Origin: Mytilus trossulus
Taxonomy: Eukaryota; Mollusca; Bivalvia; Mytilida; Mytilidae
Length of the DNA: 64,000 nucleotides
NCBI RefSeq assembly: GCF_036588685.1
Contig: NC_086381.1
Span: forward strand, 63,433,436-63,497,435
Reading direction: 5' to 3'
A model generated the notes under the pieces. That model saw only the letters and a list, made by a program, of their open reading frames with translations. It made no database searches and was not told the DNA's origin. Positions within the stretch are counted from its first letter, which is position 1, and each line of letters starts with the position of its first letter. Both the position numbers and the translations under genes were made by a program. This document shows, piece by piece, positions 54,288 to 64,000 of this stretch.

Positions 54288-55480
54288 AATTGGTCTCCAC
54301 AGATACAATCATGCTCTGACACTGTATGCCTTTGAAACCTTACAGTCGGTCTCCCCATATATGACCAAGCTCTGTCACTTTATGCCTTTGAAACCTTACA
54401 GTCGGTCTCCCCATATATGACCAAGCTCTGTCACTTTATGCCTTTGAAACCTTACAGTCGGTCTCCCCATATATGACCAAGCTCTGACACTTTATGCCTT
54501 TGAAACCTAACAGTCGGTCTCCCCATATGTGACCAAGCTCTGACACTGTATGCCTTTGAAACCTTACAGTCGGTATCCCCATATATGACCAAGCTCTGAC
54601 ACTTTATGCCTTTGAAACCTTACAGTCGGTCTCCCCATATATGACCAAGCTCTGACACTTTATGCCTTTGAAACTATACAGTCGGTCTCCCCATATATGA
54701 CCAAGCTCTGACACTGTATGCCTTTGAAACCTTACAGTCGGTCTCCCCATATATGACCAAGCTCTGTCACTTTATGCCTTTGAAACCTTACAGTCGGTCT
54801 CCCCATATATGACCAAGCTCTGACACTGTATGCCTTTGAAACCTTACAGTCGGTCTCCCCATATATGACCAAGCTCTGTCACTTTATGCCTTTGAAACCT
54901 TACAGTCGGTCTCCCCATATATGACCAAGCTCTGACACTTTATGCCTTTGAAACCTTACAGTCGGTCTCCCCATATATGACCAAGCTCTGACACTTTATG
55001 CCTTTGAAATTTACAGTCGGTCTCCCCATATATGACCAAGCTCTGACACTTTATGCCTTTGTAACCCTACAATTGGTCCCACAGATATAATCAAGCTCTC
55101 TCACTTTATGCCTTTGTAACCTTACAATTGGTCTCCCCAGATATGACTAAGCTCTGACAATGTGTGCCTTTGTAACCTTACAGTTGGTCTCCCAAGATAT
55201 GACCAAGCTCTGACACGTTATGCCTTTGTAACCTTACAGTTGGTCTCCACAGATATGAACAAGCTTTGACGCTTTATACCTTAGTAACCTCACAGTTTGT
55301 CTTACAAAAATGAACAAGCTCTGATATTTTATGCCTCTGTTACCTAACAAATTGATATCTCGAGAAATGTACAAACTCTGACACTTTAAGCAACTGTAAC
55401 CTTACAGTAATGTATATCCTTTGACACTTTGTTCCCCTGATACCTTACAATTGGTCTCTCAAGATATGTACTAGCCCTGA
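54288..55480. repeat. 56-bp minisatellite
   Basis: About 14 highly similar units of 56 bp (cores CAGTCGGTCTCCCCATATAT, GACCAAGCTCTGACACTTTA and TGCCTTTGAAACCTTA) run to about 55070. Progressively decayed units continue to about 55480. A diverged unit opens the array at 54288. Variant positions (TGTCAC/TGACAC, TTTATG/GTATG) alternate between units. Confidence 0.95.
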
Positions 55481-55645
55481 CACTTTATGTCTGTAATCAT
55501 ACAATTAGTCTCTCCCCAAAAGTACGAGCTCTAAATCTTTTCAGGCAAAAGAGGTTGGTCATGAATTTAACGTGATAATTGAACGTCCTCAACGACATAA
55601 ACAAAAGGTACGAAAGAGATGGCTACAGTGCAAGTACTAAGAGTG

Positions 55646-56120
55646 GGTGCATTTCGTTTTTGCGCATTTAGGGATTAAACCTTTATGTTTGCATGCATCT
55701 TTTGATTACAATTGCGCGCATTTATTTTACAGGTACCTTTTAGATTAGTTATGTTTTAACATTTTAACATGTTATCTCTATATATTTCTAGTATTTAGTA
55801 ATTAATCTAGACGTAAAACAGGTCACAGAGATCTTTATTTATGCATAATAAAACGGACTGAATATATCCTGCCTCAAAATCCCAGTTCCGCTTTTTTGTT
55901 GGTGAGCAGGAAATTCTAGAATATCAGAGGGGTTGCTTGTACTAGTAAAGTTAAGCAAAAATAAATTAAGGAATAAATACATGCTTGCAAGTATGATTAC
56001 CTGTATTTACCTGAGTTTACCTGTCAGATAAATGCGCGCAAATGTAATCAAAAACTGCGCGCTAACGTAATGATTTTTTGCGCGCAAATGTAATGGTAAT
56101 GCGCGCAAACGTTATGCACC
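55646..56120. mobile_element. GCGCGCAAATGTAAT inverted-repeat element
   Basis: 475 bp. The ends GGTGCATTTCGTTTTTGCGC and GCGCAAACGTTATGCACC are inverted partners. The motif GCGCGCAAATGTAAT or its complement recurs near both ends (four copies on the right). The flanks ACTAAGAGTG and GCTAGGGGCA are only weakly similar, so a target duplication is not secure. No coding. Confidence 0.7.
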
Positions 56121-56375
56121 GCTAGGGGCAGGGTTGGAGTCTTTCAAGTCTGAATTCTTGAATTTATTTATTAGGTCATTTCCCCATATAGTTGATTGTT
56201 TGTTAGCCCATTATTTTCGAATCTTAATAATTAATATACTTCATGCATATTGAGTACGAAAACAAATATACAATTTACATAATGGGTAAGTCGACAAGCT
56301 ATAGGATGGAAAATTATGGTATGTTAGATAGGAGCAGATTGTTTAAAAAATTGTGGTCCAGTATAGTAACTAAAG

Positions 56376-56512
56376 ACAGAGACATATAATACAATGGCGG
56401 ATTTCACCCATAAAACCATCGGTATAATCGGCTTTCCGGTGGCTAATGCACTGCATTGGCTGTTACATAGACTCTACTAGAGTTGCGAATCTCTTGTATT
56501 ATAATGTCTCTG
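56376..56512. mobile_element. Short hairpin MITE
   Basis: 137 bp with inverted ends CAGAGACATATAATACAA and TTGTATTATAATGTCTCTG. The flanks CTAAAGA and CTATAGA agree at 6 of 7 bases and may be a target duplication. Confidence 0.75.
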
Positions 56513-56800
56513 CTATAGAGCATAGTTTATGATAACAACAGATCGAGGCCCAGTGACAGTGGGTGTAAACTAGGTCATGAAATCAAGGACGTTAAGACTT
56601 AATGTTACTTTATTTGAATATGCAGATAAAAACATTTTAACATGTATGAATTATATAATTATACATTTACTATCATCAATGCATAAAAACGGCTTACAAT
56701 CTAAATTTGTTAATAACACATGCACAAGGTCCAAGCAAACAATTTCTTAAGTATAGATTACTTATTTTTATTCACTTTTAAATTTATACAATTTTTCAAA

Positions 56801-57347
56801 ATGTGCGGGTTGGTTTTCCTTTGCTGTGCTTTGATGTTCACTTCAGGATTTCTTTTGGATCAGGAGCCGCACCAAGGTCAAGGTCAGACAGACATTGCCA
56901 TCTTGGAACAAAAGTTTCTTGGACTAGAAGAAAAGAACGTTTTACTTGTAGATAATTTGAAAAGATTACAAATACAGTATGCTAGTTTAAGTTCGGCGCT
57001 ATTGAATACAACTTCAGAACTCAAAAATATCCAAAAGAAAAACATTCAGCAACTCCAAACGGTTGATAGTTTACAACTGAAGCTGCAAACTATGGAAACA
57101 TTGGTCAATTCTTCACACAGTCAGGAACAGGCTCGGAATCAAGATGTTCTTGTCTTGCAGACCCAAATGCAGGAAACTAAAACAAAGCTGTCGAACTCAT
57201 ATGCCAATTTCACCATCCAAATGCAGACAACAAATTCTAACCTCGAGAAACGCAATTATAGTATGGATCAGTTTCGTGCTTTGGAAGGACGTCTATATAA
57301 TGTGGAAAAGAGGCAAACTGACTCGCTTGTGTCGGTGAAACAATCAG
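56801..57347 (+). CDS. C1qDC (+ strand) exon 1: signal peptide and coiled coil
   Basis: ATG in the context TTCAAAATGTGC. It ends CAATCAG before GTAAAA with one base of a split codon. The last part reads YNVEKRQTDSLVSVKQS, still heptad-like. Confidence 0.9.
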
Positions 57348-58976
57348 GTAAAAACAGTTAGATGTCTTTCGGTTAGTTTTGTTCTTGGGTTGATGTCTTA
57401 TTGACGGTCCTACTAAAAAGCGCATGAGAGTGCCCCGGAAAAGAAAAAAAAACGCTTGGAAAAAAGGAAAACGCGCCGGAGGAAAGAAAAAGCGCCCGGG
57501 GAAAAAAATAAAACACCCGGGAGAATAAAATCATAATATTTCATAATAATAAATGTTTTCCTGAATACAAAAAAAATGAATCATTGCTTGTTTTGTCTAA
57601 GAGAGGGACGAAAAATACCAAAGGGAGAGTCAAACTCATGGATAGAAAATTAACTGACAACGCCATTGCTAAAAAAAAATATTTGTACAGAAGACAAAAA
57701 CATAGAAAACTAAAGACTAAGCAACACGAACTACACCAAAAACTGGGGGTGATCTCAGGTGCTCCGGAAGGGTAAGCAGACGCTGTATATGTCCATTGTC
57801 TCCTTTTGTCAGCACATACTATTTAAGGATTATTGCTCCTCCGTTTTTTAAAAAAAACCGCTGTTTAATAGACTGTTATAAATTGATACGTACCTTTACT
57901 ACAAAGGTTTGGTTTGCAAGTTTGACTGTACCAGTACGGATGCCTATAATTGCTAACATCCATTTTATTTGAACTTTGGTGGATAGTTGTCTCATGACAA
58001 TAAAAAAATATTGATTTTTCATATATTTAACATTGGCACCGTGGATTTGGTTAACAGAATAATTAGAACATAATGGACACAGACGGAAGAGAAAAAAAAT
58101 GGAAGAAAACTAATGTTAGAAAATAATAGGGTACTTCAATAGAGACAATTTGGCAAAAACAAAATTTAGAGAAAACATGAATACAGAAATGCTGACACAT
58201 ACTCTGTGGCATCTTTTTCATACATACTTGTAAAATGTTTTGCTGGCACAGTCTTTAATATAATAAACTTTAGCTAGTATATAACAAAACAATCTAAGAG
58301 AGGTCATTACAATTCAGCGTTATCATACATAACAATCTCATTAAAATCTAGAACTCGGATTACGTTTTACTACATACGCAATCCTAGTTCTATATTTCAT
58401 TTCGATTGCATACATAGTTATGTATGACTAGCATAACAATTAATATGAATATGTGATTACATTTGGTTAAATATGATTACTGCTATTTACTAAAGTCCTA
58501 TTGGAGTTCTCTCGAATTATGACTTATGTACCCAAAATACTCGATTTATTATTCTATACTTTTATTTTCTTTCAGTTGGCCTTTTTGCATGTGTTTCATC
58601 TTTGTCCTCTCTTAGTCAACGTACAACTATTAAATACCAGAAAATCAAGACAAGCGAGGGAATCACCAATCAGTATTTAACCTCGTTTGAATCTAGTGGT
58701 GTATTTGTGTGTGAAGTTCCTGGTCTGTACCATATTTCTGTTGTTACATTATCACCTACCCATCGCGCTTCTGTCGTGATTTATCTAAACAACGAACAAC
58801 TATTGCGCGGCCATATTAACGATTATAATAGCGGGAATGGAGTTATGTATGATATAGGTGTGGGAATAGTAGTGACTAAACTAAAGAAAAATGAAACTAT
58901 TAGTATAAAAACTGGACATATGGACATGGACATTGCTGCGGATGATTCTTGTCTCACAATAGTTAAAGTAGGCTGA
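56801..58976 (+). CDS. C1q-domain-containing secreted protein (two exons)
   Basis: Exons 56801-57347 and 58576-58976 join in phase 1 (948 nt including stop, 315 aa). Residues 1 to about 20 (MCGLVFLCCALMFTSGFLLD) are a clear signal peptide. An upstream in-frame ATG at 56720 would put about 27 residues before it and is less likely. Residues about 30-175 form a long heptad-rich stalk (ILEQKFLGLEEKNVLLVDNL and further), longer than in the - strand paralogue. The last 133 residues are a C1q domain (TTIKYQKIKTSEGITNQYL, SGVFVCEVPGLYHISVV, GHINDYNSGN, CLTIVKVG). Likely a secreted trimeric recognition protein of innate immunity, inferred from family. It is divergently arranged with the paralogue at 50834-52404. 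Confidence 0.93.
57348..58575 (+). other. C1qDC (+ strand) intron
   Basis: 1228 bp. At about 57415-57530 there is a purine-rich stretch in which short GC cores (GCGCCGG, GCGCCCGGGG, CACCCGGG) alternate with A/G runs. A dispersed repeat (related to 2946-3116) occupies about 57597-57780. The rest is plain. Confidence 0.65.
58576..58976 (+). CDS. C1qDC (+ strand) exon 2: C1q domain
   Basis: A 401-nt exon after TTTCTTTCAG, the same length as the C1q exon of the divergent paralogue. It reads VGLFACVSSLSSLSQ into the jelly-roll core. TGA at 58974-58976. Confidence 0.93.
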
Positions 58977-60430
58977 GGAGTTAGATGAAGGAAAGAAAAA
59001 TTCTAGGATTTGACACTCAAAAACATATATTGATGAAAAAGCGTTTAATGCGCTAGTATTTAGTATTAAAACTTGATATCATATTATTCTTTACAAAATA
59101 AAATGAATAATGGCACAAAACATATATATAGCTTTATTTTAACAATATCAATTACATTTATTTATGCTAAACTGGCTTAATATGGGCAAAAACCTTGGTG
59201 GTCAATTGATATGTATTAAAACTTGATCTATCATATCCTTAATAAATAATGACATTATTCCCGATTTCATAGACAATGACTGTAAATTATATTTTCTTGA
59301 CACCACAATCTCGTCCTTTCTCCCTCAATTCTGACAATACCGAAAGCGGCAACAGTATGGGTGACACATGTGGAGCAGGAATTCTTTATTCATCCGGAGC
59401 ACTACAGTTCAATTCCAGCTTACGATAGGGTTCGTATTGCTCATTCTTTATTTTGTCTTAGTTATATTGTATGAGTGTTCTTTGTTTTTTCGTCGTTTTC
59501 ATATCCCTGCTTTAAAAAGTGGGGCTAACTGTTTTACCTCTGTCTGTCTGTTCGTCCGTCCGTCCGTCCTTCCCATTGATATTTTTTGTCGCATCTTTCC
59601 CTGAAACTATATCACAAAGATTTCTGTAATTTTGTTTCAAGGTTAATGTTAGTCAGCTATACCTTATGATGCGTTTTCAAATTCATCACACAATAACTTT
59701 CCGTTTACCGAACACTTACATCATTTTACACATGACATCCAAGTTGAAATTTTTTGTCAATTTTTCTCAGGAACTTCATGAAAATGATTTTCTGAAATTT
59801 TGTTTCAAGTTTTATATATGTCAGCTTTATATACCGTGTAATGCGCTTTTGGATTCCTCACTCAGCACTTTCTTATATTTACTGTCAAGTATTTGGGCGG
59901 GGTATCACCAGTGAGCAGTAGCCCGCAGTTTCACTTGTTGTTTTAGCCAAGATATTGTCTGATTTTATTTGAATTGCGATTGCCCTCTTGGTTTCTTCTC
60001 TTTCTTTTTTTAATGAAACATTAAAGAAATATAACACATACAGAGGATATAACACACAACCTGCTTGTCTACCAATAATGCGGACATTACAGTTCAACAA
60101 AGATACATTTTGTACCTGACTCATCAATATTAAAGTAACACAATGACACAGCAAACATTTATAAACAAGACAAACAACTTTTAATAACCCTGTCTGGACA
60201 AGTAATATTACAGACATTGTGGCCGAATGTTAAAGCTATTGAGACAATAAGCCATAGCTGAATACACTCACAGGTCCGTCCATTGTCAAGACCTGAACGG
60301 GAACGCTCAAACTAAAAGTATGAAAACCAAGGATGTATAAATACCGGTACTCTAATACACCAGGAGCTATATAACTAAAAGGGAGAACATGTAAAAGTAT
60401 GACCAAATGCACCTACGGCCAAGCATAATA
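58977..60430. other. Downstream non-coding DNA
   Basis: Holds the short C1qDC 3' UTR and a dispersed repeat with GTTCGTCCGTCCGTCCGTCC at about 59515-59905. No genes. Confidence 0.5.
59097..59102 (+). promoter_or_regulatory. Candidate poly(A) signal of C1qDC (+ strand)
   Basis: AATAAA 121 bp after the stop codon, the first such motif in a plausible 3' UTR. Confidence 0.55.
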
Positions 60431-60450
60431 TAATTGGAACATATCAGTTA

Positions 60451-60715
60451 TCATCTGTCAAACGGATATTCCATAAAGTCAACCATTTCGTGATGGCATC
60501 CGTAAAATGTATGGAGGGACACTTTTAACTTCACCACTTGGAACTCTCGTTTTAATAGCTTCCTTGTGAGCATCAATCCTCTATCAAGGAAATCATGATA
60601 GGATATACAATCCCTAGATTCAACTGGAAGATACTTTTGTATAATGCAGGTGCTGCTGGAATGTTGCTACTTAGAAATAGGAAGTTCACAATTGGGAAGC
60701 TGAAATCATTTTCAT
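60451..60715 (-). pseudogene. Retroelement coding relic with a frameshift
   Basis: On the - strand, from 60715 downward, it reads NDFSFPIVNFLFLSSNIPAA. After a small frame change it continues SYHDFLDRGLMLTRKLLKR, VVKLKVSLHTFYG and CHHEMVD, then double stop. From memory this order (FPIVNFPFLSSNIP, DFLDRGLLLTRKLL, KLKSSLRKFYGR-HHDLV) belongs to the C-terminal end of a retroelement protein that is common in invertebrate genomes. Only about 90 codons survive, with at least one frameshift. The exact family was not identified. Confidence 0.65.
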
Positions 60716-61979
60716 AAAAAATATAATTGAACGCATATTTCTTTTAAATACTTTAATACATTAGCAGATGTTTAGCATAAAAAACCTTTAAAAATATAGC
60801 CATATCCACCTTAGTCAACATTGCCTGAAAAAGGTTGGAACTTTGAATTCAAAACAATTTCTAAATCAATCAACGGAGAGAATGAGAAATGTTAATTAAA
60901 AATCATATCAAAGCACAGACTATTGAGCTGCTAATGAACCTGAAGGAGTTTGAACCTTTATTGTTTCTTAACAATTTTTAGACTTATCAACGGATGGTTA
61001 AAAGACAATAAAACAAGATTTTATTGCCTTGTACAATGAACAAAAGCAATACAGCATATTCTGCTATAAAGGATTCCGAAATGACAAATGTGAAACAGAC
61101 CGTTTTTCTGGATAAAATTTCCAAAGAAGTATTGTTATAAATAAGTAAAATACGACAAAAAAACCTTCCCACATTAACTACTACGTTAGCCGGAGTGAGA
61201 AGATATTTGAGATGTTGGACGAATTCATGCGATAAGAACCAAACGATACAAAGAAAGCAAAAGACGTAAAAAGCTCAATACATGGTTTGACAATACATTG
61301 ACGACCTATTAGTGACCTTCTGCTGTTGTTGTTTCTTTGACACATTCCCCATTTCCATTCTCAATTTTATTGGGTTTTTTTTTAAAGTTTTGTGTGAAAT
61401 TCAATACCTTTAAACCTTTTTCTTTAATTTTTAAATGGAATACCAGTCGCATTTTAATCATTCTCGTTGTTTTGTAATGTTTATTTGTCACTTATGTGGG
61501 TACTGAACGTGAAAAAATTAAAATCTTGTCCGTCATCTGAAGGTGATCAATACTACAGACAGTTGGTTATAACCCAGGAATTAGACGGTCGTGTTGTTAT
61601 TTTTTCCATGCAGCCAGGGTATCACTATTAGTCACATTGCATTTCCATCAAATAAATTTATATTGTTTGAATAAAAATATTTATTATTTATACAAGGAGT
61701 CTTTAAACACGCAAAAAAGAAAATATATTTTGGAGGGAAGGGCGGACATTAGAAATGTAAAATGATATGATGAGTATACAGGCACTTGTCTCAGAAAAAA
61801 AATCTTATATATCTAGGTATATAGGGGGGAAATCTGAGAAAAGTGCCTGTGGCTGAGTACAGTAAAATAACATTCATCATCTAATTTTAAGATGACACGA
61901 AGTTTACATATCCTTAGAGGTAATTAAAAGCACTTGGTAGATCTTTATGTTTAGTGTGAATTCACATTACTATAAGACG
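60716..61979. other. Non-coding DNA with repeat fragment
   Basis: A reverse-orientation fragment of the repeat seen at 17551 and 21402 lies at about 61310-61370 (TTGACACATTCCCCATTTCC). Otherwise nothing recognised. Confidence 0.5.
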
Positions 61980-63854
61980 TGTCACGGTACTTTGTAATAA
62001 CTGGCCAAACGGATGTCTTTTACTTTGCTGCCACCACCTGTGTTTACAGGTACACAGGAAACCTCAATAGACTAGAACAAGCTAGTCTAAAACAGAGAAT
62101 GGTTTAAACGCGGGTGTACTTTATATTACTAGACCAACAGGGTTAAAATACTTCTGACACGTTAACTTTACTTTATATTTAACAAGAAACTCAAATAGCG
62201 AGAACAATAGGGGTAACGAATATTCAAATACGCAATAGTCTGTGTATCTAAACGCACTTTCTATCGTGTAGTTTATAGAACAGCATTACACCGTAAAATA
62301 GAGGCTGCACCTCTATAAACTGGAATCGCATATAAACTAACACTCAAGAAGTGGAAACTTCCAGGACAGTACCATCAGACTATTCCACAAATGAATATTA
62401 TCTATCTGACAATCGAATAGTCTCTTGTCTCAGTCTAACAAGAAGATCTATTCTCTCATGAGACAGTATAAGGACAACAACCAGAGACCAGTTGGACAAC
62501 AATGGTGTATTATGTGTTTTCAGCAAGGAAAAGTAAGATAAATGTGAGCATAAAGATGTTTTATCAGTAAATTCACAGATTGTTCAGTAAACAATATTAC
62601 ACAGTTTCTATCTAAATTATTTGCTACAGTGTTCAATAAACTATTAAATATGCTATAACCTTAACATATATTATATCTATGCTATCTTCTTATAAATTAT
62701 ATATTGAAAATAACCGTACTTTGTTATATCTAATACTATGACTTCAGCCTCCTGGAGTAAGCACAGGAAGACAACTTCAATCGCTAAGATTGAGATTATT
62801 TAAAAAGCAGTTTAATTATTCTAGCTTCTTACAATTCCTAACCTAACAAATATTCAGGATTTACAAATATTCTCTCTGAATGCTGGAAAACTCAGCAAAC
62901 AGGATACTTAACAAAATGGGAGGGGAAAGGGGAATGGGGAAGACTTGTAACTTTATTCCGATTAACTAAAAGAAACAGGTTAGCAAATCTAGCCTGAATA
63001 AATAGACCAGCTATTTATATGTACATGTACAATTATATTAAATCCATTTTTGATTCTGATCTAAGTCTTAGAATACAAAGACTTATAATGAACAGAACAA
63101 GTCCAAAACGTTCTAAACTGCAGTAAAACTGCTTAAACTACATGAAAATCATGATAGAAATAAGATAAACTTCAGCTATCGACTGTGTCAACTGACCGAA
63201 AATCTGGCAACATCACTGTAGGTCTGACAAAGTAGAAAAAGCCCCTGACAAACAGGTGCAAGCTTTATATACCCCGATTACCCCGATGAAGCTATCGGGG
63301 TAACGAACGGTTCTTAACGGGGAAACGAACGGGGAACTGTGAACGGGCCTGACAAGAACGAAAATAATCCCCGATTGCTAGAATTAAGTACATAAAAACG
63401 TAAACAACATGTTTACGGAACATAAAACTCATCTTAGTATCATTTACAATCACAAACAATATCGTTTTAATACAATAATCCTGGAATAATCAATCTACGG
63501 CGCTGTAGTATTCATACACTGTTTTACGCTAGTGGTACATAAAGTTCACTGAGGTTACACACAGGTCACCTCATTTGCATAATCAATACACTAAAATCAT
63601 TGTGCCGGAAATGGCGACTGAAGTGAAAGTGAAAGTTTACTACAAAAGTTATCTCGTTTATACAACAATAAAAATGGTTTTACACTTGGAAAAAGGATTA
63701 CATAGAACACTGAAAACATAATGAATTGAATTAAAAAGGTGAGAACCGGTGTCAAACTTTAAAATAGCCAAACTTCGAATCATAGGGGATAACAGGTGCT
63801 CGACATGAAAATACACATGTTTTCCAAGGAATTTCGCTTGGCCAAGTCATTACA
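61980..63854 (+). mobile_element. Possible long terminal repeat (LTR), right-edge retrotransposon
   Basis: The segment begins TGTCACGGTAC and ends CATTACA, the TGT...ACA form common in Gypsy-type LTRs. It is followed at once by TTGGCTCCCCACTTTAG, which sits where a tRNA primer-binding site (starting TGG) would be. The internal part of the element would lie beyond the window, so the second LTR cannot be checked. No coding is seen within. GC-rich short repeats (ACCCCGAT, AACGGGG) occur at 63270-63350. Confidence 0.35.
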
Positions 63855-64000
63855 TTGGCTCCCCACTTTAGTTTTCAGTGTCCTCACGAAAACACAAAAC
63901 TATCGTGAATCATTATGCTTATACTATAAAGAAAATATAATTTCAACAATAACAAACTTTAAACTTTAAAACTTCAACCTTGACCATTGTTGACATGGTT
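63855..64000 (+). other. Sequence after the putative LTR
   Basis: Begins with the primer-binding-site-like TTGGCTCCCCACTTTAG, then TTTTCAGTGTCCTCACGAAA. AT-rich to the window edge, with no open frame of note. Confidence 0.35.

Noticed and set aside
54288..55480. CRISPR-like regular repeats
   Set aside because: Units are contiguous with no unique spacers and the DNA is clearly animal nuclear; it is a minisatellite.
57144..57775. Extra frames around C1qDC exon 1 and intron
   Set aside because: They are out-of-frame readings of the coiled-coil exon or part of a dispersed repeat.

Overview
The window is eukaryotic, AT-rich and intron-rich, and reads as the nuclear genome of a bivalve mollusc, most likely a mussel of the Mytilus type. 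The basis is a Wnt co-receptor gene with animal exon structure, a pair of C1q-domain genes (a family hugely expanded in bivalves) and several interspersed repeats that I recognise from memory as typical of mussel DNA. The species call is inference. No bacterial features, CRISPR arrays, rRNA or tRNA genes were seen.

Region 1 (1-36540) holds the gene for an LDL-receptor-related protein of the LRP5/6/Arrow class on the + strand. Fifteen coding exons (8457-36540) join in a single reading frame. They encode 1574 residues: four YWTD beta-propeller/EGF pairs, two LDL-receptor class A repeats, one membrane span and a cytoplasmic tail with five PPPSP-like motifs. The exon carrying the start codon and signal peptide was not found and is probably upstream of the window. 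The introns are crowded with small inverted-repeat transposons, some nested three deep. The most unusual structure is an 88-bp minisatellite (about 15680-17550). It is made from the 3' end of the first EGF exon plus its splice donor. Each unit can be read as a frame-neutral 39-nt micro-exon plus a 49-nt mini-intron.

Region 2 (36541-50833) has no host gene that I can support. It holds the LRP 3' UTR and downstream AT-rich DNA with two minisatellites, a 3.4-kb copy of a repeat family whose end reads TATACGACC, a 5'-truncated and frameshifted non-LTR retrotransposon, and several dispersed repeats.

Region 3 (50834-58976) holds two C1q-domain secreted-protein genes arranged head to head. One is on the - strand (50834-52404) and one on the + strand (56801-58976). 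Each has a signal-peptide/coiled-coil exon, a phase-1 intron and a 401-nt C1q exon. The roughly 4.4 kb between them holds a Mutator-like element with a 9-bp target duplication, a 56-bp minisatellite, a GCGCGC-rich inverted-repeat element and a short hairpin transposon.

Region 4 (58977-64000) holds decayed repeats, a retroelement coding relic on the - strand, and at the right edge a possible long terminal repeat followed by a primer-binding-site-like sequence.

Functionally, the LRP5/6 product would be the surface co-receptor for Wnt signalling. The C1q-domain proteins are likely secreted recognition (lectin-like) proteins of innate immunity. No functional link between the two loci is suggested by the sequence.
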